The translations under genes and the position numbers were made by a program. 64,000 bases of DNA from Pleurodeles waltl (taxonomy: Eukaryota > Chordata > Amphibia > Caudata > Salamandridae): the NCBI RefSeq assembly GCF_031143425.1, contig NC_090450.1, positions 168,819,486 to 168,883,485 of the forward strand. The letters are read 5' to 3'. How positions within the stretch are numbered: position 1 is the stretch's first letter; each line of letters begins with the position of its first letter. Below the pieces are notes generated by a model that saw only the letters and a list, made by a program, of their open reading frames with translations, did no database searches and was not told where the DNA came from. This document shows, piece after piece, positions 23,390-35,182 of the stretch.

Positions 23390-24280
23390 GGAGGTCTGGT
23401 TTCTATAACAACTGTCCCTCCTTTGAAGACAAGTTTGGCTACCCCGCCCCATCCTGCTCTGGCATCTGCTACTGCAGTTCTCCCACCATATGTTTTCTTT
23501 GTCTCAGCCAAGGCCATTTCACAACTCATCAAAGGCAGCCTGACCAGCCTGTCAAACGTTGGCCAATAAGGAGAGGCTGTTACAGGGCTAACTTTAGGTA
23601 ACTTTAATAAAGAGGTCTACAATTATGTCCCTGTAATAATTATGATAAATCCAACATTGGTAAGTTGTTGGATTTATTTTAACCATTATTTTGACACATT
23701 GAATGATATTTTTAACTCACTCTTAGCAAAAGATGGACTTTATTTATTTTAAATAATATCTTTCCATTGTAACCTATGGAGCTAATGTACTGGAATGGGG
23801 ACAAATATTGAAATTGGCAGTTTGTCCCTCACCAGAACTTATAAAAAACGACTTTTATAATGTTCCTGCTTATAATTACAAGGCACTCTACCCTTGGGGC
23901 ACCTAGGACAGACCTTAGGGTTGACGCATAAGTAAAAGTAAGTTCGTTTAGCACTTTGGTCGAATTTGGGCTTAATTGTATTTTAAAAGTAGCCAGCAAA
24001 GCAGGACTGCCTTTACAATTACATCAGACACCACAGCAATGCACACATAGGTTATTTTACTCTACTGGGGTCGCTAAACCTACATGTTCTACCATATTCG
24101 GGGGACTTTACAGGTAAGTTTTCAGAGCCAATTATATCTATGCCTAATTAAACTATATCTTTTAAACAGAGCACTGGGACTGGGCCTGGATGGCTGAGCC
24201 CTTGGCCCAGTCAGAGTCAGTAACCGCCAGTGTCAGTCACAAAATGGGGGTGATCTGGTCCAAAAGGATGACTTTCTCAA
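23390..24280 (-). mobile_element. gypsy LTR U3 region (subfamily B), minus orientation
   Basis: This is a direct repeat of 18030-18923: TTGTCTCAGCC, GTCAAACGTTGGCC, ACAGACACC/ACATCAGACACCACAGCA, CTGGGGTC-CTAAACCTACATG, and the end GGATGACTTTCTCA. It probably represents the 5' LTR of the gypsy element at 18.9-21.7 kb, with the R-U5 part lost or replaced by the plus-strand LTR. The divergence between the two copies (many substitutions and indels) indicates an old insertion. Confidence 0.75.
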
Positions 24281-25627
24281 AATCATCATAATCAATACTT
24301 TATCTCTGACCCTCAAATATTGTCCTTTTATGTTTTTTGGTGTGATAGTGCTTTGATGTGTGTGAACTACATTTTTTAGGTTGTTTATTCTAACTAAAGA
24401 ATTTCCTTTTCTTCCGATCCGATTCACAGGAAGGCCTGGCCTTTCATGCAACAAGTGTAACGAAGGGGATTTTTGAAAACTCAACCTGAAAAAATATGCT
24501 CTTTAATCAAACCCTGGCAAAAATATGCCTCTTGGTTTGCTTTTACAGAGTAGCTGGGAGAGAAGAGGGAAACAATATCAACAGAGTGGCGGTGTGATGT
24601 GAGGGGTAATGGTAAGAGACCCAGAACATACAGGCCCTCACATGAATTGAACAAAGAAAAATAGTTCCTTGGGGTCAGCCAGGGAAGGATACAAGTCATT
24701 CAATGAAAAAGATTGAAAAAAGCTTACTCTCTAGATGAAGGACAAATTCAGGAAAAGGAAAGAAAGCTATTGACTAAGAAACAAGCAAATGCAATTGACA
24801 AGAAAGTCAACCAATGATAAGCAAGGCTCTCTGAAAGCCCACTGTAAGTAGTAGTTTTATACAAAGTAAGCATTTGCAACAGACAGCTAGAAGCTGTCTG
24901 AAGGTGGGACCAAAAACATACCAAAGCCTTTAAAAACAAAAACAAAAAATTAGTTTTTAATATGTCTATTTAGTTGTGCATTGTGCATCTCTTCTGACAT
25001 TGTGCTATTGCTCCAAAATACATAAGGTTCCCTGTTTTCTGATTTTACTGATTTTACTAAAAAATACAAACAGAAACCAATCTATTTTCTTGTCTGTACT
25101 TCTTTTTAAATATGGGAAAAACGGAAATCAGGATCTTTTCTGAGCAATTCTAAATACTGTCATTCATGAATGGCTTTCGATTGACAGGTGATTAGGTTAA
25201 AATATAAAGACATTTTAATAATGATGCTTAAAGAGCAGCATATATGCAAAAAGATTGATACTAAAAATTCCTTCTTTTCTCAAAGGTGTATTGATTTGTC
25301 ATTTACAGGTCTTATATCATTGAACACTGGCAGACATTCAAATACAAATTTAAATTTTTCAGTTAAGTAAATATGGAAATATAATAGTTTCACAAAACCT
25401 AAAATAAATACAGACAAAATTAGAAGAAAATACATATGGAGAAATACAGAAATGTAAAAAAAAATAATAAATTAAATAAAACCCGGACCCCTAAAAATAC
25501 CCTATCCTCTGGTATTAAGCATGCTCTGTAAATATTCAATTGACTAGGCAAAGCCAAAAGGAATGCCCTTTGCTGTGCAGTGCTTTGAGAGGAGTTGGTG
25601 GTAATTGGTGGTTTGGGAGTGTTAAAT
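24281..25627. other. no recognisable feature
   Basis: AT-rich DNA. No frame shows a domain I recognise. Confidence 0.35.
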
Positions 25628-26515
25628 TCAATCAATTAATCAATATCTGTAAAGCGCGGCTACTCACCTGTGAGGGTCTCAAGGAGATGGGGGACCTCAT
25701 TCAAAGAGCCACATCTTGAGGTTCTTGCTGAAGATGGTGAGCGACTGGCTTTGTCTGAGGTGCAGGGGGAGGTTGTTCCAGCTCTTTGCTGCAGTGTAGG
25801 TGAAAGAACGTCCTCCGGCAGTGGTTTTGCGGATGCAACAGATGGTGACCAGGGCCATATGGGCAGAGTGGAGGGATCTGGCGGGGTGTGGAAGGAGATG
25901 CAGTAGTTCAGGTAGGCTGGTCCTGTGTTGTGTATGGCCTTGTACGTGTGGGTGAGAAGCTTGAAGGTGATTCTCTTCTTGATCAGTAGCCAGTGGAGGG
26001 TCCTCAGGTGTTGGGAGATGTGTTCTCAGTGAGAGAGGTCCAGAATGAGTATGGCGGCGGCATTCAGGATGAGTTGAAGTTTTTGGATGTTCCTAGTTGA
26101 AATGCCACCATAGAGGTTGTTGCTGTAGTCGCGCTTGCTAATGACTAAGGCGTGGGTGACTGTCCTGCGACAGTCTGCTGGGATCCAGCTGAAGATCTTC
26201 CGAAGGTTGTGCAGTTTGTGCCAGCAGGAGGAGATGACATAGTTTACCTGGCGGGTCATGGATAGGGAGGAGTCGAGGATGATTCCTAAGTTGCGGGTGT
26301 GCCCGGTCAGTGCAGGGGGGGGGCGGAGGGATGTGGGCCACCAGGGGTCATCCCAAGCTGAGGTGACGTTTCCGATGGTGATGAGCTCCGTCTTTTCGGA
26401 GTTCAGTTTGAGGCAGCTTTCTCTCACCCAGGTGGCGACGGCTTCCGTTCCTGAGTGAAAGTTCCTTTTGGCCATGTCCGGGTCTTCGGTGAGGGAAAGT
26501 GATGTCATAGCTGTT
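25628..26515 (-). mobile_element. 5'-truncated CR1/L2-like LINE
   Basis: The longest minus-strand frame (160 codons) contains ATWVRESCLKLNSEKTELI, NLGIILDSSLSMTRQVNYVI and VISKRDYSNNLYGGISTRN. This is the RT palm-end and thumb of the same LINE type as 3864-6775. It starts just after the YADD block and is truncated there. The 3' end at 25628-25650 carries ATTGATTAATTGATTG after CTTTACAGATATTG, the microsatellite-like tail typical of CR1/L2 elements. Frameshifts interrupt the part downstream of 26030. Confidence 0.85.
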
Positions 26516-28384
26516 AGTGCAGTGCATCAGGAAGGTACTATGTAACTAGACATGACATTACAGCACCAAGATAGAGCGCTATTTCTAGTGGTTGAATGTT
26601 TGGTTAATGATGTAATGCTAAGATTGGGAGTGTTTTCTGAGGGACTGATGCAATGTTGGGTGTAGTGGTGTGGTAACGAGGATGGTGGTGCTGACTGGCA
26701 GAGAGACACAGTGTTAATATATTAGGCTCGAATATAGTGTAATGCTGCAAAACTGGAGTTCTCGACGCAGTGCTATGAGTGGTGCTGAAGGTAGTGGAGA
26801 ACTGCTGTGTGCAGTGAGGACCTGCTGGGGATAGTGGAGCTAAGTTTTGGTGATGAGGCACTAGTCATGCAGGGGTCTGGCAAGTAATTAGGATAATAAT
26901 GCTCACTCCAGTGGTATGAGAACCAGTGCCTGAGATGAACCTTGTCCATGCACTGTATAACCTTTTTCAGTTCAATAGGTACACACAGATGCCACTCCAA
27001 CAGCAATAAATCCACTGTACAATGGACCAATGGAAAGCCTAGTTTGTACCTCTCATTAGAACATTCCTCTTAGCGGTTATGGTGCTATATTAGCTCTGTA
27101 AAACAAGCTAAAATGCTTGTTACAGTGCAAAGGGGTTGCACTATAGATGATGGCCTGGAGGTTGGTGTCACAGTAGTAAGTGATGATGGTGCATTGCCAG
27201 TCTGGTTATAACAGTGTAAGAGTGTTGTCGCATAACGTTGTGCTGGTTTTATGCTGAAACGCTTCGGCTATGGTGTCACATTGTTGTGGGTGGTCTTGCA
27301 GTGTTTGTGGTTTAGTGGTGTGGTCTGGTGTCCCAGTGAAGGGTGGTTGTGTTTAGTGTGTGCGGGTTGTCATGATATTTGAAGGAGGTGTCAATGATGG
27401 GATGTGTTTCTGTGATGCAGTGGTGGTGTAGCATGAATGCACAACAAGGGTGATTTAGTGCATCTGTGTAATTGATTATAAATCCTACGTAGACATCTCC
27501 ATCACTATTTGGTGGATATGCAAACTTGGCAACATGCAATCCCTTCAATGAATACTCAGATATACCTAATTGAGCAGTATAGACCCTCTTATGATACATT
27601 AACTCCGACAGATCTGAAGGTCATTTTACCCAGACTTGACCAAGTATTATCTTCCATTGAAAGGAATGGAAGTTAGGTATGTGGGTAAGAAGAATGAGTG
27701 CTTGGATATGACCTTTTTTGTCCTGCACGGCAGGAACATAGTGCACAATCATTGAGTTCACTCATTAATATGCACGCATTCTACTGTTTTCAGCAATAAA
27801 CAAATGAGTTTCTCTGTGGTGCAGAACATATTTAGCTATATACAATTCAAAAATGCATACTGCCACACGTGAGATTATTTAAGGACTCAATCAGTAAAAG
27901 ATGCTACAATTGATTGATTGTTGGTGAGTTGTTTGGATGCAGGACTGGGCAAATAACTGTATTTTCTCTTCTTTGAATGCCCCTTTTAAATGAAGATGTC
28001 AAATAAGACTTCACATTTTTTCAGATGCTGAAAAATAAATTGCAGCTTAACTGCATATTTTGAATGATCTTCAAGGTTTTATTTTTGAAAAACGATGCAT
28101 TCAGTGGTAAGCCACGGAGATAAACACAGAAGTAGCCATATGGAGAAAAGCGTATGATGAGGCACATTGCATTGCAAAATAATGCTCATTATTTTAAAAA
28201 CGGGAAACCAGAGTGGTGAACCACAGAGACGACAGTGTTTTCTGGTGCCAATAGCCAGAAATGGAATTTTACTGCTTCTCTAGATTAAGCACAATTACTG
28301 GCATCTGCCATACGGTCTAAAAAGAATCAGCCACAGTAAGTCTAGTGTTATTATAGAAAAAATATTAACAAATAAGATTACACA
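26516..28384. other. GT-rich degenerate stretch, then unrecognised DNA
   Basis: 26520-27450 is strongly GT/AG-rich on the plus strand, with recurring GTGGTG, GCAGTG and GGTGTCACAG words. It could be a decayed tandem or LINE-related repeat, but I cannot define a period. 27450-28384 shows nothing recognisable. Confidence 0.3.
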
Positions 28385-28560
28385 ATTGTTTAATAAACGT
28401 TTTTAATGGGGTAACGAAACTTGAGGGGGGCCCTGCAAAGTCCCTCGAGGGTCCCCCTCCCTCCTGGACCCAGGCAGGGACCTGCGGCCCGTGCACAGTG
28501 CAGTGTGCTGTGGGGGCCCCCTGGGCCTCGGCTAACTCAATGTGCGGGGGCTTTTCTTAC
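28385..28560. other. GC-rich island in AT-rich DNA
   Basis: A ~170-bp block is rich in G and C runs, with an internal hairpin (GGGGGGCCCTGCAAAGTCCC and GAGGGTCCCCCTCCC) in AT-rich surroundings. It is probably part of a GC-rich transposon; I could not find TIRs or a target duplication. Confidence 0.35.
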
Positions 28561-30570
28561 GCTGCTGGGTATGTGTGGGCCTCTCTGAGGTCACTTCAGG
28601 AGAGAGGGTGAGGATTGCTGCGGTTCTCAGTATTAACACCATGCACGTCGTGTGTGGCAATTGCATCATTTGATATAAAATAGTACACCAGCCGTGGTAC
28701 CAAATATATTGCCAATGTAGACATAACATACTAATGCCGATGTCAAACAGGATTTATGTAATGTAACAATTTTGGAGTATAACATATTTACTGGGAGTAG
28801 AGTGCCAGACACTTAACAAATTACATTTATGTTTGAAGACGTTTAAGGTTACAATATACTGCTGAATTAGCTAACATCTTTATGCGTTTGGAAGTAAAGC
28901 AAGTAAAATCAATAGGCCTGGCATTTGCAGGCTGATAAAGGTAGTTACTTTGTTTAGGTCTATGTACATATTTAGCTAATGGCCAGACTGTTCTTCGTAT
29001 ACATAACGTGACCTTTGGGCCATTCTCTTGATCATGAGTGGATGAGTTTTTTGTCTTTCTAGTGTTTATTTTAAAATGGCACGTTATCCATTTCGTGCTG
29101 GCTGTCCAAGGGTGTGCATGTGCACGCCTATGCAATGCTCATCAAGATAAGTGGTTGCAATATTTGAAGAAACATTCAAAATGGCTGATGTGGAATCACG
29201 TGCATAAACTGTGGCCATCTTTTAGTGGATCTAATGAATAAGCATCTTCAGTTTAAATAACCCAGCTCCAGACTAATTTGTTTTGCCAGTGGTTACTCTG
29301 GAGACGTTGTAGTCATGACCTGTCGGCATATGCGGTCAATGCCATACTGTTCAACCATTTGCCTTTTGCCAATACTACGCCAATCTTCTGGCATGTGGGG
29401 ATTTCTCTCTTTGTTGCCATGGCCCTTGGAAGGCTTCATGATGAGCTATGAGTCTCTCTACTCATACATTGATGTGCCACCATGGTAACCCACATATTCT
29501 GCCAGTATTTGATGCCTTGTTAAGCAATCAAGGAGTTGTAAGCAAAGAAAAACATCAAAAATAAATACCATGACCCTTAGCATTCAGAATAAATTATGCA
29601 CTCCTTGGGGCCATGTAAGTGCAGAATGAAGGAGTTACTGTGTCTTCCAGTGACAAAGATTGGTGTTACCTCCCCATTAAACTGAAATGGAAGCCAGTGC
29701 ACAATCCCTTTCCTAACAGTGTGACCTACTGGAGGTGCAACTGAGGCCTCCATACACACTCACACATATGTTCAGACAATAACTAAATTTAAACATGTTT
29801 TATAACATTATTTTGAATAATGTTTGTGCTGCATTCAGTTTCTTGGAGATACACCTGAAGAATTCACTTATGACACTCTGTGACCACTGATTGTTTGGGG
29901 TTTGGTTGGCATTGGGCAAATTAGCAATACACAATACCCAAGTGTGAATAGTAGGGCAACAAACAGTGTAGCTGCAGTTCTTGTCCTTGATAGTTTTTAC
30001 TTTACTTCTCACTTTTTGGATGAAATATTGAAGTTTGGTCATCAATATCTCTATAAATTTATGCCAAATATCTGACTTTTTAAGTATGCTTTAAGATATA
30101 CATCCAAATTCCGTTGTTGCCATTTTTCTGATTTTTACCAAGGATTTTAAAAAGATGCAAATTCTTACCATCAACCGGGTGGATAGTCCACTTGTTGACC
30201 ATCTGATTCAAGTTCCAAGATCAACTCTGATCTGTGCATCCCCTAGTGATGACGAGTTTTGATGGGACAAGGAGGAACACTGAACCCCAGGTTTTCTTAT
30301 TCCCACTTCCTGCTGTTAACCTTTAAAGTGTTATAGGACAGTTAATGAGCCCACATTTGTAAGAAAGACAGTGACTGGGACTGCCTTCATTGATGCCTCC
30401 CTAAAGAAAGTGTTGGTTACAACCACATTTAAACATATTGCAAGGGGGAGCCAGTGGATGATGGCTTGCAACAAGCTTGATTACACAATGTAGTCCATGA
30501 CTCCAGTGCAGATGTCTCTCACACCTACACATTGACACCAACAGTACCATCTTTTCTTGGGCAAAAATAA
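28561..30570. other. no recognisable feature
   Basis: Mixed AT-rich sequence with only short frames and no motif I recognise. Confidence 0.35.
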
Positions 30571-31030
30571 CAGATGATGGACAGAAAGCTGAACAATGTC
30601 AAATATTCCCCCTCAGTTACAGATCTGGGCCAAAATCTATTGTTTTCTTGTTCACTTGGCTATTCCAGTTTGGACCCAGCCATATGCAAATTAGTCTTCG
30701 CCCTGCTCCCCATGGGAACATCCCAGCTCAAACTCCCAGGCCAGCCTCTCCCTGGACTGGAGACAAGCATCCTGAAACCAGTTTCAGGGTATCACCCCTC
30801 ATACGCCAGACTAGCTTAAACCCAGTGGCATTGCGAGCATGGGACCCACGTCACTTAGGGCAACAATTGCAAAAAGAACAGATGATGGACATAATGCAAA
30901 ACAATGTCAAACATTCACTCCCAATCACAGATCTGGGCCTAAATACATATTTTTTGTTCAACACGCCATTCCAGTTTGTTGTTTTTGCATTTGCCACCCA
31001 GGGTGCACCGGGCATGCCCAGACATGGGTC
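30571..31030 (+). repeat. spaced direct duplication, period ~310 bp
   Basis: The block starting GATGATGGACAGAAAGCTGA at 30572 recurs at 30882 as GATGATGGACATAATGCAAA. Both continue AACAATGTCAAA, ATTCNC, ACAGATCTGGGCC, TTTTNTTGTTCA and CATTCCAGTTTG. The second copy diverges from the first after about 120 bp. This suggests two monomers of a dispersed or tandem repeat with a ~310-bp unit. Confidence 0.6.
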
Positions 31031-31214
31031 TTCATAGTGTCTCAATCATTCCTGTTCCTCCTTCACATCACGTAACTCTGTAATCTCTCACTCTTAGGCA
31101 TCAGGCTCTTTTTCTCCCCACATCTTTCTGAAATCCTTCATCTCCATCTCTCATATGTCATGAACTTGTTATCTTTTCACTCTATCCTTCTGAATGTACC
31201 TCCCTGCATTACCT

Positions 31215-31236
31215 CACTGTCACCATGATTCTCTTT

Positions 31237-31267
<31 letters not shown>
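31215..31267. repeat. CT-rich low-complexity tract
   Basis: An imperfect (TCTC)n/(TTTC)n pyrimidine tract of ~50 bp. Confidence 0.8.
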
Positions 31268-31769
31268 AAGTGCCAAAAGCATTTCTTCTTCTTTGGTTCG
31301 GTCAATATTTCAACTGCTGTGTACACCTTTTTACATACTTTGACAAAAAATGGTAATAAAAATAGGCACATACACGACCATTGATCTGTGTGCACTACTA
31401 CAGAGAGGGCCAGAGTTGGATGAGGTTTTGTCAAACACCTTTATTACCCAATGACTGGCACTGGGAGAAACTCACACCTTCATACTCAAATCCAGAGGTC
31501 TCACTCATTACATGTCATAAATAACATTCACATCCTAAAATCGCCCAGACCCTTGGGGTGACTCAGATCACTGCTCTATGCAAGAATCATCAATTGCATG
31601 AAAAATACAAAAACACAATAAATTGAAGTAGAACATGTAATTGTTGGTGATTTGTGAATTTATGACTTGAAAGTATGGTCTCATACAGACCAGTTTCAAA
31701 ATCTGTTTTTAATTGTCTTCAGGTGTCCACACTGACAGGACCCCGCCCCCTTAAAGCCCTGACAATATT

Positions 31770-31925
31770 ATATATTCGGCTTCGGGAGCCTCTATTCTCA
31801 AACTATCATTTTCTGGAAATGTGTTAGTCAAAGGTATGGAACACTTTTCCAATATATATCAAGGTGAACATCTTCAAAAGGCATCTCAAACAACATTTTC
31901 TCAGAAACGTCATAAAAATCTATCA
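31770..31925 (+). pseudogene. possible LINE C-terminal fragment
   Basis: One plus-strand frame reads WNTFPIYIK, then VNIFKRHLKQHFLRN. This resembles the LWN-LP...FK--LK--LF text at the end of CR1/L2-type ORF2 proteins. It is short and unsupported by other blocks. Confidence 0.35.
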
Positions 31926-32767
31926 CTTTGCTTTGGAAAATGTTAAACTTCTCCATCAATGCCATATTTTTTTACAACCAGGACTGGTTCACACTCTATA
32001 AAACTAGAAGAAAATTTGCAATATGTTTTCAGACTAAAATATGTAAGAAGATGTTGTGCCCCAGAGCCCAGGCAATAAAAGCATTCAAAACTCTTTACAG
32101 CAGTTTGGAGAATGCCCCAGCTCCCCTTCTTATGATATCTGTGGTTATGTTGTCACTGGGCATGTGACGTGGACCTTGTGTCGTTAAGAGAACAATACAA
32201 AACATTGACTTGTCACCATTAAAAAGAGTGGTGGAAACTGTTACCTGCGTAATGCTGTCGATGGTAACCTGCTGAATAGTGAGCAGTAGATTTTCAGCAT
32301 TGTATCTGTTGAGCACGTTGACATCCGTGTGAAGACTGTAGAACCAAGGGCCTCATTTACAAGGCCCTTGCACCACAGCTGCATCATTTTTTTTGAAGCA
32401 GCGCAGGTGCAATATCAACTCCATAATTACAAGGTGATGCTAGAAGCCTTTAGTGTCACTTTCTTCCCCTGTGCAAATTTTCTCTTATCGTTAAATCTGG
32501 CTGTGTCAGATACTGACAATGATGTGCAAGGTAGGCGTTTCCTCTAAAAAAAGCACACAGGACTGGCTCAGCCATATTTACAAGCTTTTCGGAAAATGAC
32601 GCTCCCTTTGCAAAAGTCATGCAGAGTCTCCACTGCATCAAAAAAATAATACCTGGCAGACCAGGCTTGAAAATGATTTGTCAGAGGTACATAAGGAAAA
32701 ATCCCCAAATCACCCTGGAAAAGCTCTGGGACACCATGGACCTACTTCTACTGCCCCATGGAGCACC

Positions 32768-32850
32768 AAGAAGTCCACCACAACCACCAATATCACCACC
32801 CCCTCCACCATCACCACCGCAATCACCACCACCTGCACCACAGAGGCAGG
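32768..32850 (+). repeat. (CCA)n-rich low-complexity tract
   Basis: An imperfect CCA/ACC trinucleotide tract. It produces proline-, histidine- or threonine-rich translations in the three frames; these are not evidence of a gene. Confidence 0.85.
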
Positions 32851-32979
32851 CAGGATAAGGGAGCACTTATATTGACAGCATACCTCACTAATTGGATTCA
32901 GGGAGGAAATGGTAATCCCCCTTTACCCCCATTACCATTGTACAGCTGCTACACCTGATTGTGCCAAGACTACAGTGAG

Positions 32980-33467
32980 GTCGACAGGGTCAACAACATC
33001 CCACCGCAGTCAAAGCTCATGGCTGTGCTTCACATGCTGGTCTTGGGGTCCTTCCAGACAACTGCAGTCCTATAGGCCAGATTCTCAAAGCCATCATTCT
33101 CCTCATTCCCACCCTCTGTCCTTGATGCCATCATGTGGCTGACACCCCCCACATCCTCTTCCTCAACACCCAGCAACTGCAGCAGGAGATCAAACAAGGA
33201 TTCTATGCCACTGCTGGCTTCCCACTTGGGCTGGGTGCCATGGACTGCAGGCATATGCAACTTGTTCCTCCAGCTGCAACTGCCCATCTCTCCCACACAG
33301 AAAACACACCCATTCCATCAACATCCAGGCCATTGTTGGCCATGCTGGTATGATCACTAATATAGTGGCAAAATACTCCAGCAATGTGCATGAGGCATAC
33401 ACATTCTAGCAGTCCATCATCAACCAACTATTCCAGGATGGACAATATGGGAATGGCCTACTTGTAG
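32980..33467 (+). pseudogene. PIF/Harbinger (HARBI1-like) transposase, exon 1
   Basis: Frames on the plus strand give IPPQSKLMAVLHMLVLGSFQ and VLDAI, then KQGFYATAGFPLGLGAMDC and RHMQLVPPA, then INIQAIVGHAGMITNIVAKY and FQDGQYGNGLLV. This is the DDE nuclease core of Harbinger transposases. The first catalytic aspartate (33243-33245) is present. The second, expected in the VHDAY-type motif, is a glutamate here (VHEAY, 33392-33394). There is an in-frame stop at 33407, another near 33068, and frameshifts near 33147 (a C run) and 33300. The exon ends at a GTAAGC donor (33468). It is inactive. Confidence 0.9.
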
Positions 33468-34834
33468 GTAAGCAAACACCAAGTACCTAACAGACACAAT
33501 GAGAAATAAAATTGGAGGACACAATAAACAGCTCACTGTCGCCCTACACAGAGAGGGACTTCAGGATGAGGGCTGTTACACATACATGCATCATGCGTCA
33601 TGTTACTCATGCAATGCAAATCACCCTGCCATACATGTGAATACATCTCGAGCCAGTTTTGCAGATGTTGCATGATGCAAATGCACACAGCCATGATTGG
33701 CAGGCCTAAACTCTGGCAAACATCACAGTGTGCAAGGCAGGTGTATCAGGGCCCTTGGGGGTGGGGGGGTCCCGATGCAACACACATGGGCCATCAGCCA
33801 TGTCATGGCTCCATCACCAGGAACTAGGTGCAAGGTGGCAAACCACAGCTCATGGGCAGGTGACTTGTAACTGTATAAATGTATAATAATCAGCAAAATC
33901 ACTCCCATGCCCCACAAATGCGATGTGTAATTCTACGCACATTCATCACTCACCATGCCTCTGAGACAGCAGCCTTGGCTGGAAAGTGCACCTGCACACA
34001 AAAATACAACCCTGCAAGCAATGAAGGAGAACCCCTACACCCCCTGATGCTACTGTGAATGTGTATTTGCTAGGCACCTTGTGTGCAAGTCTAGTTGAAA
34101 GGAACTATAAAGTGCAGGAGACCCAAAATATTGAGTACCAATTACCCTTCTCAGAGATGTTGTACAGTGCAGGAAGTTACATAGCTGGACTGCAGAGGTC
34201 CACTCCCAAATCTTCAGGATCCAGGTGTTGTGTCCACAAATTGGGCACAATGCCGTCACACATGTACACAATGTTCCCCCATTGTGACATGTAGCCATGT
34301 ATTGGGAAATGGCGGTTGTGACACCATGTCAATGTCATTCAGTTGGTACGTGTGAGTGCATACTTTGTGGATGGCATCATGTCTACTGCGCTGGATAATA
34401 TGGTAATTTAGGCCAACACCAACATCTGTGGATGACCATGGACCCATGCATGTGTCTTTGTCAGCCATGTCCGGTATGTTATCACCTACCTAGGGAGGAC
34501 CTATAAAAAAGAAGCACATCCACATTCTATCTCTCCACACACGTAGTGTGAACACATAACATCAAGTGGACTAGAGTGATGGGAAATAGCCACCACCAAA
34601 TTCTGCTGCAGAAATATGATAGTCAGGATGTTGAATTGCATGATGTATCTGCTTATGCACTGCATTTGAACTCACATAGATTGATTGAACAGGCCCCTGT
34701 AAATGTCATGGCACATCATGTCATTATAACTGGGAGAAGGGCATTGCACTACCACTACACATAACACAGATGGGCAGGACTTTAGCCAACACAGTTATCA
34801 TAAACATTGACACTGTCTCTTTTTTACATTTCAG
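33468..34834 (+). other. transposase intron with consensus splice sites
   Basis: The donor is CTTGTAG|GTAAGC, and the acceptor is TCTCTTTTTTACATTTCAG|C with a strong pyrimidine tract. Joining position 33467 to 34835 (phase 1) restores the continuous family text GLLVADEEYG. The 1,367-bp intron has only short ORFs and TG/CA-rich sequence. Confidence 0.8.
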
Positions 34835-35181
34835 CTGATGAAGAATATGGGATACAGCAGTGGGTAATGGCCTATTATGCAATCCCACAGACAGAGCCTG
34901 TAAAGGCATACAACCAGGCCAACATCCAGACATATAATGTTGTTGAGTGGATCTTTGGCCTGCTCAAGGCCCGTTGTTTCTGCCTGGATGTTTCTGGGTT
35001 AGAATATTATATCTCCCCCAGCCTGCAAAGTTATTTTGGTTTGTGCCACACTGCACACCATAGGTGTGCTTACAAATGTCCCTATGATGGAGGTGAGCAA
35101 CCGGAGGACCCCAGGGAGGTGGAGGCAGTACATGATGGTGACATCCAAAACACAGCTGCAGATGTACACAGATGCACACAT
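34835..35181 (+). pseudogene. PIF/Harbinger transposase, exon 2
   Basis: The frame reads YGIQQWVMAYY, YNQANIQTYNVVEWIFGLLK and FCLDVSGLEYYISPSL. The glutamate of NVVEWIFG (34945-34947) is the third catalytic residue of the DDE triad and is kept. The tail is acidic and polar, with no recognised domain. The frame now ends just inside the hairpin element that inserted at 35183. Without the insertion it would run eight more codons to a TAA at 35834-35836, which I take as the old end. Confidence 0.88.
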
Positions 35182-35182
35182 A

